64,000 bases of DNA from Hyphomicrobiales bacterium (GTDB lineage: Bacteria; Pseudomonadota; Alphaproteobacteria; Rhizobiales; Rhizobiaceae), in the NCBI GenBank assembly GCA_900468285.1, contig UBTF01000006.1:186001-250000 (forward strand), written 5' to 3'. Each line of letters opens with the position of its first letter. Positions within the stretch are counted from its first letter, which is position 1. Under the pieces are notes generated by a model. That model searched no databases and was not told where the DNA came from. It saw only the letters and a list, made by a program, of their open reading frames with translations. Shown piece by piece: positions 1 through 9,521 of the stretch. A program made the position numbers and the translations under genes.

Positions 1-136
1 TGCGGGTGTAGCGCCCGAAGCGCTCCACCGTGTAGCGATAACCCTGCGGCACCGTCTTGATGCCTGCAAACAGCGTGAGAATGACGAGCCCCACAACGAC
101 GATCACGACAATATCGAAACCACCCAGATCAAACAT
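1..136 (-). CDS. SPFH/stomatin-like (band 7) protein, N-terminal fragment
   Basis: Only the first 45 codons are inside the window; the gene runs off the left edge. The visible part has a hydrophobic segment (about residues 8-24, rich in V, I and L) followed by VPQGYRYTVERFGRY, the typical start of an SPFH/band 7 domain. Proteins of this family (QmcA/stomatin type) are anchored in the inner membrane and form large ring-shaped assemblies linked to membrane microdomains and protease control. The start codon at 136 has a GGGAG ribosome-binding site. It lies upstream of hemH on the same strand, 42 bp away. The family call is firm; a specific role cannot be read from this fragment. Confidence 0.8.
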   Translation of the reverse strand, partial: MFDLGGFDIVVIVVVGLVILTLFAGIKTVPQGYRYTVERFGRYTR

Positions 137-178
137 CGCCATCTCCCTCTATGCTGTCATGTCTTGTGTCGGCTGGGG

Positions 179-1264
179 TTACACCCAGCCCTGCAGCTCC
201 CTGCGTACAACTTTCTCGAGAACCCGCATACCCTCAGAACTGTCATTCAGGCATGGAATGTGGGAAAACTTCTCGCCGCCATTGTGGTGGAAGATCTCGC
301 CAGCTTCGCCCGCGATTTCTTCCAGCGTTTCCAGACAGTCGGAGACGAAGCCCGGATTCATCACGGCAATGCGCTTGACGCCTTCCTTGGCCAGCCGCTC
401 CACCGTCTTGTCGGTATAGGGCTGCAGCCACTCTTCCGGCCCGAAACGGGACTGAAAGGTGATCATGAAGCGGTCCTTGTCGAGCCCCAGCTTTTCACGC
501 AGCAGGCGACCCGTCTTCATGCACTGGCAATGGTAGGGATCGCCCTTCTTGAAGTAGGATTGCGGAATGCCGTGGAAGGAGGCGATGATCTTTTCCGGCT
601 CCCAATCCAGCGTCGCCAGATGGGCTTTGACGGAGTTGGCGAGAGCATCGATGTAAGTTTCGTCATCGTGATAGGGCGGGACGGTACGAAGCGCTGGCTG
701 CCAGCGCTGCTTCATCAGATATTCGAAGGCCTTGTCGTTGACGGTAGCAGTCGTTGCCGCCGCAAATTGCGGATAGAGCGGAAACAGCAGGATTTTTTCA
801 CAGCCTTGCGCCTTCAGTGCGTCCATGCGTTCGGCAATGCTCGGCTTGCCGTAGCGCATTCCCCAATCGACGACGACATTGGGCAGGTCGGTAAGCATCT
901 TCGCCAATGCCTCACCCTGATTGCGGGTGTAGGTGCGCAGATAGCTTTCGTTCAGTTCATGGTTCCAGATTTCCTCATAGGCCTTGCCAACCTTCTGCGG
1001 CCGCTTGTTCAGCACGATGCCGTAGAGAATAGGGTACCAGAACAGGCGCGACCACTCGATGACGCGCTTGTCGCTGAGGAACTCTGCCAGATAGCGGCGC
1101 ATGGATTTGTAATCCGTGCCATCGGGCGTGCCGAGGTTGACGAGGAGAACGCCGACCTTGCCGAAGGCAACCTTCGGGTGATCTGCGGGGAAATGCGCCG
1201 TCTGAAGCGTGGAATTGTCTGCGATCATGAAATCGTCCTGAACCTGCATTGTCTGGTCAGCCAT
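179..1264 (-). CDS. hemH: Ferrochelatase
   Basis: Inserts ferrous iron into protoporphyrin IX, the last step of protoheme synthesis, at the inner membrane. The 361-residue product fits bacterial ferrochelatases. It carries the family signature FHGIPQSYFKKGDPY with the metal-site histidine, and FQSRFGPEEWLQPYT with the conserved acidic pair. The opening VGVLLVNLGTPDG is also typical. The start at 1264 is the first in frame; an internal Met at residue 13 is possible because residues 1-30 look non-conserved. It has its own intergenic region upstream (1265-1360) containing the half-site TTTAGAAC at 1333-1340. Confidence 0.97.
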   Translation of the reverse strand: MADQTMQVQDDFMIADNSTLQTAHFPADHPKVAFGKVGVLLVNLGTPDGTDYKSMRRYLAEFLSDKRVIEWSRLFWYPILYGIVLNKRPQKVGKAYEEIWNHELNESYLRTYTRNQGEALAKMLTDLPNVVVDWGMRYGKPSIAERMDALKAQGCEKILLFPLYPQFAAATTATVNDKAFEYLMKQRWQPALRTVPPYHDDETYIDALANSVKAHLATLDWEPEKIIASFHGIPQSYFKKGDPYHCQCMKTGRLLREKLGLDKDRFMITFQSRFGPEEWLQPYTDKTVERLAKEGVKRIAVMNPGFVSDCLETLEEIAGEAGEIFHHNGGEKFSHIPCLNDSSEGMRVLEKVVRRELQGWV

Positions 1265-1360
1265 ACGCCAAGACCATCGTGTTGGATCATCTTGTAGAGC
1301 ATCGATCCCACAATCTGAATTGAATTCTTGAGTTTAGAACGTGACATTTCAACGCGACTG

Positions 1361-1394
1361 AAAAACAAAGGCCGGCCCGCATGGCGGACCGGCC
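1361..1394 (-). terminator. Rho-independent terminator of the 5'-nucleotidase gene
   Basis: A 12-bp stem with one mismatch (1369-1380 against 1383-1394, GC-rich, three-base loop) is followed on the minus strand by TTTGTTTTT. It begins about 20 bp after the stop codon of the 5'-nucleotidase gene and keeps that transcript out of hemH. Confidence 0.85.
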
Positions 1395-1413
1395 TGATTT
1401 CGATGCGCTATGG

Positions 1414-3369
1414 TCAGTTGGCAGGAACGGTCAGCTCATCACCAATCTCGATGTGGTTCGGACGCTTCAGCGCATTTGCTTCGGCAATCTTCTTCCATTC
1501 GGTGCCATTGCCGTATTTCTCTGCGGCAATTTTCCAGAGAGAATCCCCACGGGCCACGACATATTTCCCAGAAGCAGGAGCCGTGGGTGCAGGCGCGGCT
1601 GTGGTTGTCGCCGGTGCCGGGGTTGTGGCGGCTGGCGCTGTTGCAGTGGCAGGTGCAGGCGCGGTTGCCGCCGGGGCCTGTGCTGTCGTTCCCGGAGCCG
1701 TCGCGGCAGGGGCGGCAGCTGCGGGCTTGGCTTCCTTTGGTGGAGCCACATAGTCGGCAGGCGTCACATCCATCACGCGGCCATCGGTGTAAGGCTTGTA
1801 GGGGCTGTGCGCGCCGATATAGGCGGCGACGGCATCTTCAAGGCTTGGTCCGAAATCGTAAGGGTTGATGGCCTTGGTTGCGAAGGTCTTGAAGCCATCG
1901 CCGCCGGTGCGGGTGTAGTTGTTGGTCACCACGCCATAGGTCTTTTCCGGGTCGAGCTTGACGAAGGCGTCGCCTTCCTTGACCTCGACGGAAACGATGC
2001 GGCTGCCAGGTGGCTTGGAGCGATCGAAGGAATATTTCAGGCCAGCGGTCTGCACAAAGCGACCGGCACCTTCCTCGATCTGGCCTGCGCCATTTTCAAG
2101 AGCGGCCAGAAGATCGACACCCTTGATCTGGAATGTGGCAACGGAGTTCTGGAATGGCAGAACCGTCAGAACTTCGCCCATGGTAACCGGACCAGCGTCG
2201 ATGGATGCCCGCAAGCCGCCACCGTTCTGAATGGCGATGGTGATGCCCTGATCCTTGACGCGCTCCAGCAGCGCATCCGACACCAGGTTGCCCATGGTGC
2301 ATTCTTTGGCGCGGCAGACTTCGCGCGAACCGTCGATGGCGGCTTCGGCAACGCCGATCTCTTTCTTCTTCATCTCTTCCAGCGGGGCGGCAAGTTCTGC
2401 CACGCGCTTGGTGAAGCCTTCATCCGGCGTGACCGATGCGTCCAGAAGCTTTGGTGCGCCAGCGGTGGACTTGACCACGCCGTTGTCATCGAAGGTGACT
2501 GTGAGATCGCCGAGGAACTTCGAATAGGCGTAGGCCGTGACAACAGGCACTTCAACGCCCGCCGGGTTCTTGACCAGCGTCGGGTAGGGGCCGGCCGCCT
2601 TCGGGTCCGTGCTGGACAGCAATGTGTGGCTGTGGCCGCCGACGATCACGTCGATACCATCCACCGAGCGGGCGATTTCCTGATCCTTGACGTAGCCGAC
2701 ATGGGACAGAAGAACGATCTTGTTGACGCCCTGATCCTGGATTTCCTTGACGGCACCCTTGAGATATTCGACCTCGTCTTCAAACGTTACCTTATCGCCG
2801 GGCGAAGAGGTCTCGTTGGTGTCGGTTGCCAGAACCGAAACAACGGCGACCTTTTGGCCGCCCATGTCCTTGATGACATAGCCCTTGAACTTGTCCTTCA
2901 GCTCGGAACCATCGGCAATTTTCGTGTTGCCGGAGATGATCGGGAACTTCAAAGCGTTGATGAATTTCAGAAGCTCTGCCGGGCCGTCGTCGAATTCGTG
3001 GTTGCCGATGGCCATGGCATCGAAGCCGATACCGTTCATGAATTCGGCAATGGGCGCGCTCTTGTACTGGGTATAGAACAGGGAGCCCTGAAACTGGTCG
3101 CCAGCATCCAGCACGAGGATATTGGCGTTGGTGCCAAGCTCTGTGCGGCGGGCGTCTATGGCGCTCTTGACGCGGGCGATGCCGCCGAAGCACTCGTTCT
3201 TGCCAGCTTCCGCAGCAGAGCAGGTCGAATCCGACTTGTTGATCGCCTCGATCCGCGAATGCAGATCGTTGATGTGGAGAATGTTGAGTTGGTAATCAGC
3301 CAGCGCTGCTCCTGCCGAAAGCGCAACGACCGATGCGGTCATCAGGCTGAATCTCAAAATCCTGTTCAT
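1414..3369 (-). CDS. Secreted bifunctional metallophosphatase/5'-nucleotidase with C-terminal LysM
   Basis: Predicted periplasmic enzyme of the UshA/5'-nucleotidase family, hydrolysing nucleotides or related phosphate esters. Start 3369 is chosen because the Met opens a signal peptide (MNRILRFSLMTASVVALSAG) and has an AGGAGAG site; an upstream in-frame start would add 19 non-signal residues. Calcineurin-like motifs are visible: HINDLHSR, DAGDQFQGS, GNHEFDDG and the GGHSHT metal site. A 5'-nucleotidase C-terminal domain follows (IQNGGGLRASI). Then comes a linker of roughly 70 residues made mostly of Ala, Pro and Thr, and a final LysM domain (YVVARGDSLWKIAAEKYG) that should bind peptidoglycan. 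A strong terminator follows. Confidence 0.9.
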   Translation of the reverse strand: MNRILRFSLMTASVVALSAGAALADYQLNILHINDLHSRIEAINKSDSTCSAAEAGKNECFGGIARVKSAIDARRTELGTNANILVLDAGDQFQGSLFYTQYKSAPIAEFMNGIGFDAMAIGNHEFDDGPAELLKFINALKFPIISGNTKIADGSELKDKFKGYVIKDMGGQKVAVVSVLATDTNETSSPGDKVTFEDEVEYLKGAVKEIQDQGVNKIVLLSHVGYVKDQEIARSVDGIDVIVGGHSHTLLSSTDPKAAGPYPTLVKNPAGVEVPVVTAYAYSKFLGDLTVTFDDNGVVKSTAGAPKLLDASVTPDEGFTKRVAELAAPLEEMKKKEIGVAEAAIDGSREVCRAKECTMGNLVSDALLERVKDQGITIAIQNGGGLRASIDAGPVTMGEVLTVLPFQNSVATFQIKGVDLLAALENGAGQIEEGAGRFVQTAGLKYSFDRSKPPGSRIVSVEVKEGDAFVKLDPEKTYGVVTNNYTRTGGDGFKTFATKAINPYDFGPSLEDAVAAYIGAHSPYKPYTDGRVMDVTPADYVAPPKEAKPAAAAPAATAPGTTAQAPAATAPAPATATAPAATTPAPATTTAAPAPTAPASGKYVVARGDSLWKIAAEKYGNGTEWKKIAEANALKRPNHIEIGDELTVPAN

Positions 3370-3514
3370 CGTGCTGTCTCTCCTGTTTTTAGCGAGCAAA
3401 AGCATTACGGCTCGTCCCTCAGACATGCATAGCGGTAAACTATGTCAGTCTTTCAAAGGCGATGTTTTCATCTCGCGGCATCTGCCGCAAGTAGAAATAT
3501 GACAGGGTTGCGCA

Positions 3515-3543
3515 AATAAAAACGCGCGCTACACGCGCGCGTT
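3515..3543 (-). terminator. Rho-independent terminator of omp10
   Basis: A perfect 9-bp stem, AACGCGCGC (3521-3529) with its complement at 3535-3543, is followed on the minus strand by TTTTTATTTG. It sits 35 bp beyond the omp10 stop codon. Confidence 0.8.
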
Positions 3544-3577
3544 GATTCAAATGGGCTCAGCTGGTCAGCGGCTGCAA

Positions 3578-3949
3578 TCAGCCCTGGCGTGTCAGAGTGA
3601 ACTGGCTGTTTGTGTCGGTGGTGCAATTCAGCTGCGAAGGCGAGATGAGCGCGCAGTTGACGCGCGACTGGGTATTGCGCACCAGCGACGTCATGTTGAT
3701 TTCATACAGTGTCGGTGAAATCGTCACATAGGTGCCGGAAGCCAGCAGCGTGTTGCTGTCTGTCGAGCGAGTGGAGAATGCGCCCGCCTGGAATGTCGAG
3801 ACAATACCGTTTTTGTCCACCCAGCGTCCATCAACGGCCGGGCCCTGCGGGGCGGCAGTTGCCATCGGGCGCGGGGAGCGCGCGGCAGGGGCGCATGAAG
3901 AGGCAGCGATTGCGGCCAGAACCAGAGCGGCGCCTGTCTTGAAATTCAT
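3578..3949 (-). CDS. omp10: Outer-membrane lipoprotein, Omp10 family
   Basis: A 123-residue lipoprotein. Start 3949 gives a short hydrophobic signal peptide ending in the lipobox IAASSC, so the mature protein would be lipidated on that cysteine. The mature part matches the Brucella Omp10 pattern: [44 protein letters not shown] and a C-terminal [15 protein letters not shown] with two cysteines that probably form a disulphide. Omp10 is a surface-exposed minor lipoprotein of Rhizobiales with no known enzymatic activity. An upstream in-frame start would add 15 residues before the signal and is unlikely. It has its own terminator. Confidence 0.85.
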   Translation of the reverse strand: MNFKTGAALVLAAIAASSCAPAARSPRPMATAAPQGPAVDGRWVDKNGIVSTFQAGAFSTRSTDSNTLLASGTYVTISPTLYEINMTSLVRNTQSRVNCALISPSQLNCTTDTNSQFTLTRQG

Positions 3950-4126
3950 CTCTTTCGTCTCCAGCGATTCTTGTCGATCTTGTAAACTGACCATGGAATG
4001 AAGTCGGCCTTATTGCAAGCGAACGACACCACCTATGCACGGGTTCCCGGCGGTTCCCACAAAACTGACGGCGTTGCAAACCGGCACCAGATGGTGTCTG
4101 CCGCCGGTCTGCGCCGTTGTCCGCCC

Positions 4127-5575
4127 TTATCCGCGCACCAGAATGTTGCGGAACTGCCATGGATCGCCCGCGTCGATATCTTCAGGAAAGAGGCCGGGTC
4201 TTCCCTGAAGCGGCGTCCAGTCGGTGTAATGGCCTTCGACGGGTCCGAGGTAGCGGCGCTGGATGTTGAGGCAGCGCTGGTAGTCGAGCTCGTCTGCCTC
4301 GACAATGCCAGCGTCGGGATTTTCCAGCGCCCAGACCATGCCCGCAAGAACAGCGGAGCTGACCTGCAGCCCGGTCGCATTCTGGTTGGGTGCCAGCTTG
4401 CGGGCTTCTTCCAGGGTCAGGCGCGAGCCGTACCAGTAGGCATTCTTCTCATGGCCATAGAGAAAGACGCCCAGCTCATCGGCGCCATCGGTCAGCTCGT
4501 CTTCGGTCAGCACATGCTGGGTGGGTTGCGCGATGCCGCCATTGCCGAACATCTCGTAGAGTGACAAGACAGCGTCATTGCAGGGGTGATAGGCATAGTG
4601 GCAGGTCGGGCGAAAATCGACATGCCCGCGCTTGTCGCGCACGGTGAAATAGTCCGAAATCGAAATCGCTTCATTGTGGGTAACCAGCAGCCCATATTGG
4701 GGCCCAAGCGTCGGGCACCATGTGCGAACGCGCGTGCTGGCGCCGGGCTGGTCGAGAAAGATGGCGGCCTTGCTGCCCTTTTTCTGCTTGCGGGCGTTCT
4801 TTGGCATCCATTTCTCATGACTGCCCCAGCCCAGTTCCGCCGGCTGCAGTCCTTCAGCGATAAAGCCTTCGACAGACCAGGTGTTCCAGAAGGTGTTGAA
4901 GGGCTTCGGCTCCTTTGCGCGCTGGGTATCGCGCTCGGCAATATGCACACCCTTGACGCCCAGCGTCTGCATGAGTTTCGCCCAGCCTTCGCGATCGTTG
5001 GCGGTGGGTTCGTCGAATTCGAGATGCGTGTCGCGTGCGAGATTGACGAGTGCCTGTTTCACGAACCAGGAGACCATGCCGGGATTGGCGCCGCAGGTGG
5101 ACACGGCGGTCGTGCCGCCGGGGCGTCGCGCTTTCTCCTTCAGCATGGTTTCGCGCAACGCATAATTCGTGCGTGCGGCATTATCCGCATCCGTGTCGAA
5201 GTAGAAGCCGGGCCATGGCTCAACCACCGTATCGATGTAGAGCATTCCGTATTTGCGGCACAGCTTCATCAGATCCACCGATGACGCATCGACAGACAGG
5301 TTGACGCAGAAGCCCTGTCCCTCGACATTCTTGACGAGCGGCTTGAGGACGTCCTTGTAATTGGCCTTGGTCAGATGCGCCTGAACATGGCGTATTCCCC
5401 GGCTTTCCAGATAGTCGGCAATATCGGTTCTGGGGTCGATGACAACCAGCCGCGACAGGTCGAACTTGAAATGGCGTTCAATCAACGGAAGCGTCCCGCG
5501 CCCGATGGAGCCGAAACCGATCATGATGATGGGACCGGTAATTTCGCCGTAAATCGGGTATTCAACTTCCGTCAT
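4127..5575 (-). CDS. hss: Homospermidine synthase
   Basis: Makes sym-homospermidine from putrescine in an NAD-dependent aminobutyl transfer; homospermidine is a main polyamine of rhizobia. Length 482 aa is normal for the family. The N-terminal Rossmann motif IIMIGFGSIGRGTLP binds NAD, and family blocks such as STCGANPGMVSWFVKQAL, HNEAISISDYFTV and RPTCHYAYHPCNDAVL are intact. Start 5575 is chosen for its AGAGGAAA ribosome site; the in-frame start 24 bp upstream lacks one. It is monocistronic in appearance: omp10 begins about 180 bp further on, and 225 bp upstream separate it from the divergent diguanylate cyclase. Confidence 0.95.
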   Translation of the reverse strand: MTEVEYPIYGEITGPIIMIGFGSIGRGTLPLIERHFKFDLSRLVVIDPRTDIADYLESRGIRHVQAHLTKANYKDVLKPLVKNVEGQGFCVNLSVDASSVDLMKLCRKYGMLYIDTVVEPWPGFYFDTDADNAARTNYALRETMLKEKARRPGGTTAVSTCGANPGMVSWFVKQALVNLARDTHLEFDEPTANDREGWAKLMQTLGVKGVHIAERDTQRAKEPKPFNTFWNTWSVEGFIAEGLQPAELGWGSHEKWMPKNARKQKKGSKAAIFLDQPGASTRVRTWCPTLGPQYGLLVTHNEAISISDYFTVRDKRGHVDFRPTCHYAYHPCNDAVLSLYEMFGNGGIAQPTQHVLTEDELTDGADELGVFLYGHEKNAYWYGSRLTLEEARKLAPNQNATGLQVSSAVLAGMVWALENPDAGIVEADELDYQRCLNIQRRYLGPVEGHYTDWTPLQGRPGLFPEDIDAGDPWQFRNILVRG

Positions 5576-5800
5576 TCTCAATTTCCTCTTTGAAGACAAG
5601 GCCTAAGCTAGATGATTAGGTCTCAACAATAAAGGGTAGCCGGATGACGGGCGTATGAAGACTGCCGGAAAGGTAAATCGAACCGCGTTCAAAGGGTCAT
5701 AAAATCATCGGTACAGCTTGAGACTACGCATACTTGCTTTCGACGCCTATAATGCAATATTCAACCGTGCCGTTCGTTTATCGCAAAAGGGCAACCCATC

Positions 5801-6730
5801 GTGCGTCAGGAAACCCCCAGCCTGGACAGCCTCATAGAGCGCGTCATTGCGCTCCAGGACATGACGCCTATTTTCATTGCTCTCTATGACACGCAGGACA
5901 GGCTTCGTCATGCCAATCGCGCTTTTCGAGAAGCGTTTAATATTCCCCAGGATGCATTTCCCACCTGGATCGAGGTGCTGCGCGCCAATTATCAAGACCG
6001 CAAGGGCCTGATCATCACCACCAGTGACTTCGATGCCTGGCTTTTGTCCGCGCAGTCGCGTCGCGGCAAGGTGCCGTTTCGCGGTCTGGAGCTGGACATG
6101 CATGACGGACGCTGGATCTGGATGACGGAGACCGTGCAGGACGATGGCTGGATGCTGTGCGTGGGAACCGACATTACCAAGTTGCGGCAAAATCAGCGCA
6201 GTCTGCGTCAGGATCGCGACATCGCCATGCGCGCGGCGCAGACGGACGAGCTGACCGGAACCGCCAATCGTCGTTTCGTCTTCGCCAAACTCGATGCACA
6301 CATTGCCAATGTCCAGAGCGGCCTGGAGCCGCCCTTTGGTCTTTGCGTCATGGATATCGATTTCTTCAAGGCCATCAATGATCGCTTCGGCCATCAGGGT
6401 GGCGACACCGTGCTGCGGGATTTTGTAAAGATCGCGCATGAAACGATCCGCCGATCCGATACATTCGGGCGCGTCGGCGGTGAAGAATTCATGTTGATCA
6501 TGCCCCGCACGGCCCTTTCGGATTGCGCCGCCATGGCTCAGCGTATCCTGGAGAAGGTGAGCACATCCTGCCCGTTTCCCGGGGCTGCGGATTTTTCCTA
6601 CAGCTGCTCTGCCGGGCTTACGCTCTACACATCAGGCGAAAGCAGAGCCGATCTTTACCAGCGCGTCGACCGTGCGCTCTATTCTGCCAAGCAGAAGGGT
6701 CGCGCCCGGGTCGAGTCCGTCGAAGAATAA
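5801..6730 (+). CDS. PAS-GGDEF diguanylate cyclase
   Basis: Predicted to make cyclic di-GMP from two GTP in the cytoplasm. Residues about 15-125 form a PAS-like sensor (ALYDTQDRLRHANRAFREAF ... WMLCVGTDITKLR). Residues about 145-305 form the GGDEF domain with the active-site motif GGEEF at 226-230 and an RxxD inhibitory site (RRSD, 217-220) five residues before it, so product feedback is expected. There is no membrane segment and no EAL domain. The start is GTG at 5801 with AAAGGG upstream. The PAS ligand cannot be read from the sequence. A TATAAT hexamer lies at 5748-5753, but no convincing -35 accompanies it. Confidence 0.92.
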   Translation: MRQETPSLDSLIERVIALQDMTPIFIALYDTQDRLRHANRAFREAFNIPQDAFPTWIEVLRANYQDRKGLIITTSDFDAWLLSAQSRRGKVPFRGLELDMHDGRWIWMTETVQDDGWMLCVGTDITKLRQNQRSLRQDRDIAMRAAQTDELTGTANRRFVFAKLDAHIANVQSGLEPPFGLCVMDIDFFKAINDRFGHQGGDTVLRDFVKIAHETIRRSDTFGRVGGEEFMLIMPRTALSDCAAMAQRILEKVSTSCPFPGAADFSYSCSAGLTLYTSGESRADLYQRVDRALYSAKQKGRARVESVEE

Positions 6731-6776
6731 GGCGCTCGCTCGCCGACGCCTGTTTCGATGGTGGTCTTGGCGTGGC

Positions 6777-7421
6777 TTAGACCAGCTCTGCCGCCACCAG
6801 CCCATGCAGGGAATTTCCGACGAACAGCTTTTTGCCTGCAAGGTCTGCGGGCCTGAGTGCCTGTCCACGCGCCTTGCGTTCGCGAATGAGATCTGCCCGC
6901 AGCACACCCGGCAGGATGCCGCTATCAAGCGGCGGTGTGAGCAACTGGCCTTCCGCACCCTCTACGAAAACGCTGGTCGTGGAGCCCTCGCAGATTTCGC
7001 CACGTTCGTTCAGAAGGAGAACTTCGTCGGCCTCACCGGCGGAAAATTCGGCTCTCGCCGCGTCGTAAGGTTCGCGGCGGGAGGATTTGTGCCGGTAGAA
7101 GGTGTCACTGGAATCGAGCCGCGTCTTTTCAGCGATCCTGACCCGCCAGACGGCGTTGGCCGCAAGAGGAACGAAGGGTTCGGCCTTGATATCCAGCTCG
7201 CCCTTATAGGTCATCACCACGCGCACGATCATCGGTTCCGTGCCGCCGACCGCCGCATTTAACGCCTTGACCGTATCGGCGGGAGCGCGGAAACCCAACG
7301 CATCCGCCGAACGCAGAAGCCTGCGCAGGTGCTGCTCAAGCCTCTGGAAACCGGTTTCGGGTTCCCAGCGCAATGTTTCCCTCAATGTCAGGTCAGCAGG
7401 CTTGCGTTTCATGCTCGGCAT
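6777..7421 (-). CDS. Class IV PLP-dependent aminotransferase (PabC-like)
   Basis: Short (214 aa) member of the fold-type IV aminotransferase family, which includes aminodeoxychorismate lyase (PabC), branched-chain and D-amino-acid aminotransferases. The PLP lysine is probably the K in FYRHKSSRREPYDAAR, and the downstream block NERGEICEGSTTSVFV plus GILPGVLR are the usual cofactor-phosphate and substrate elements. The small size and single-copy setting suggest 4-amino-4-deoxychorismate lyase activity for folate synthesis, but substrate is not readable. It lies 73 bp downstream of pepF on the same strand and converges on the diguanylate cyclase gene. Confidence 0.85.
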   Translation of the reverse strand: MPSMKRKPADLTLRETLRWEPETGFQRLEQHLRRLLRSADALGFRAPADTVKALNAAVGGTEPMIVRVVMTYKGELDIKAEPFVPLAANAVWRVRIAEKTRLDSSDTFYRHKSSRREPYDAARAEFSAGEADEVLLLNERGEICEGSTTSVFVEGAEGQLLTPPLDSGILPGVLRADLIRERKARGQALRPADLAGKKLFVGNSLHGLVAAELV

Positions 7422-7494
7422 CCATCATGCGATTCACGTAAGGTAAAGCATAAGAAACGTCGAAGCTTGTCCGAAATTTGAGCCTCGCCGTTTT

Positions 7495-9354
7495 TTACTC
7501 CTTATCGAGTGCTTCCAGCTCGTCGATCAGTCCTTCGATCATCGAAAGACCCTTGTTCCAGAAGGATGGATCCGTCGCATCGAGACCGAAGGGCTTCAGC
7601 AATTCGGAGTGATGTTTCGTGCCGCCCGCCTTCAACAGCTCGAAATATTTGTCCTGGAAGCCCTCGTCAGCATTCTGGTAGACCGCATAAAGCGAGTTCA
7701 CCAGGCAATCGCCAAAGGCATAGGCATAGACATAGAAGGGCGAATGGATGAAGTGGGGAACATAGGTCCACCAGCTTTCATAGCCTTCCGAGATACGGAT
7801 TGCTGGTCCAAGGCTCTCCTGCTGGACAGACAGCCACAGCTCACCGATCTGTTCCGCCGTCAGTTCGCCCTCTTTACGGGCCGTGTGCACCTTGCGCTCG
7901 AATTGATAAAAGGCGATCTGACGGACCACCGTGTTGATCATGTCCTCCACCTTGCGGGCCAGAAGAGCCTTGCGCTCGCGACGGTCGCTGGTGTTGTCGA
8001 GCAGCTTGCGGAAGGTCAGCATTTCCCCGAAGACCGATGCGGTCTCGGCAAGCGTCAAAGGCGTCGCGCACATCAACGCACCCTGTCCACCCGCCAGAAC
8101 CTGATGCACGCCGTGGCCGAGCTCATGGGCAAGGGTCATGACGTCGCGCGGTTTGCCGAGATAATTGACGAGGACATAAGGGTGGGCCGATGGCACGGTT
8201 GGGTGCGCGAAGGCACCCGGCGCCTTTCCGGGACGGGCCGGAGCGTCGATCCATTGCTCATCGAAGAAACGGCGGGCGATATCGGCCATTTCAGGTGCAA
8301 AATCGCCATAGGCGGAGAGAACCGTATCCTTGGCATCTTCCCATGGAATAATGGCATTGGATGTATCGGGCAGGGGCGCATTGCGGTCCCAGTATTCCAT
8401 CTGCTCCATACCCAGCCACTTGGCTTTCATCTGGTAATAGCGGTGAGACAGACGCGGATAGGCCTGCGTGACCGCCAGCGCCAGTGCATCCACCACCTCG
8501 CGCTCGACACGGTTGGCCAGATGGCGGCTGTCGGCGATGTCTTCGAATTTACGCCAGCGGTCGGAGATTTCCTTGTCCTTGGCAAGCGTGTTGGTAATCA
8601 GCGTAAAGACGCGCAGATTGTCCTTAAAGGTCGCGCTCAGGGCCTGCGCCGCCTTCTTGCGGGTCTGCGCATCCGGCTCCTGCAGCAGGTTGAGCGTTTC
8701 TTCCAGTGCAAGGCTTTTGCCATCCACCTCAAAGCGCAGATCCGACATGGTTTCATCGAAAAGCCGGTTGAAAGCCGCCGCACTGGTCATGGATTTTTCC
8801 AGAAACAGCTGTTCGAGACTGTCATCCAGCTGGTGCGGCTTGTCCTTGCGAAGATCCACCAGCCAGGGCTTGTAGTGAGCGGTCAAGGCATCGTTGGCGA
8901 TGGCGGCATCGATGACTGCATCATCGATGCGGTTCAGTTCCAGTGCGAAGAACAGCAGGTGGGCCGACAGATCCGTCAGCTTCGACTGGGCATCGCCGTA
9001 GATCTTGCCATTGGCCGGGTTGGATGTGTCTGAAAAATAGGTGAGGCCGGCAAAGGAGCCGATGCGTCCGAGAAGATCATCCAGCGCCTCATATTCCTTC
9101 AGCGCCGCTCCAAGGCCCTTTTCGCCGGTGAGTTCAGCCGCCGCCTGAAGCTTGCCCTTCCATTTTGCTTCGAAGGCCTTTGCCCCTTCCTGCGCCTTTT
9201 CCAGTGCTGCCTTGTATTCCGGGGAGGCTGCCGAGGGGTAGAGATCGGAGAGTTTCCAGGTCGGAAGATTGCCCAATGCCGTGCTTGCCGTGGCGGCGTT
9301 TGCCGCGCCATCAGCGGAAAAGGCGGGCAGTGTCGTCGATGTCTTGAAAGTCAT
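7495..9354 (-). CDS. pepF: Oligoendopeptidase F (M3 family zinc peptidase)
   Basis: Cytoplasmic metallopeptidase that degrades short peptides. The 619-residue protein has the M3 zinc site HELGH around residue 405 (LAHELGHGVHQVLA), with a conserved downstream glutamate region (TLAETASVFGEML), and the C-terminal HSPFYVYAYAFG block that lines the active site. Start 9354 is preferred because it has AGAGGAAA at good spacing; the open frame continues 24 codons upstream without a better site. It is transcribed divergently from the NtrC-like regulator gene, with a 167-bp gap between them, and precedes the aminotransferase gene. Confidence 0.95.
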   Translation of the reverse strand: MTFKTSTTLPAFSADGAANAATASTALGNLPTWKLSDLYPSAASPEYKAALEKAQEGAKAFEAKWKGKLQAAAELTGEKGLGAALKEYEALDDLLGRIGSFAGLTYFSDTSNPANGKIYGDAQSKLTDLSAHLLFFALELNRIDDAVIDAAIANDALTAHYKPWLVDLRKDKPHQLDDSLEQLFLEKSMTSAAAFNRLFDETMSDLRFEVDGKSLALEETLNLLQEPDAQTRKKAAQALSATFKDNLRVFTLITNTLAKDKEISDRWRKFEDIADSRHLANRVEREVVDALALAVTQAYPRLSHRYYQMKAKWLGMEQMEYWDRNAPLPDTSNAIIPWEDAKDTVLSAYGDFAPEMADIARRFFDEQWIDAPARPGKAPGAFAHPTVPSAHPYVLVNYLGKPRDVMTLAHELGHGVHQVLAGGQGALMCATPLTLAETASVFGEMLTFRKLLDNTSDRRERKALLARKVEDMINTVVRQIAFYQFERKVHTARKEGELTAEQIGELWLSVQQESLGPAIRISEGYESWWTYVPHFIHSPFYVYAYAFGDCLVNSLYAVYQNADEGFQDKYFELLKAGGTKHHSELLKPFGLDATDPSFWNKGLSMIEGLIDELEALDKE

Positions 9355-9521
9355 TCCGGGTTTCCTCTTCATCTCGTGTCCAAGCATATGGGGGCTTCGT
9401 TTCCCGTGGCAATGCTTAAAATGCAAGCAAATCTCAAAACAGGATGTTCAAGCCTTCCGTGCCACATTCGGCTCAAAGGTCTGCATGAAGCAGATCCATA
9501 AACCGGAAACCGGAGCCTGAA

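Noticed and set aside
164-1297. Long plus-strand frame opposite hemH
   Set aside because: It is the antisense shadow of a clear ferrochelatase gene, with no recognisable protein and no ribosome site.
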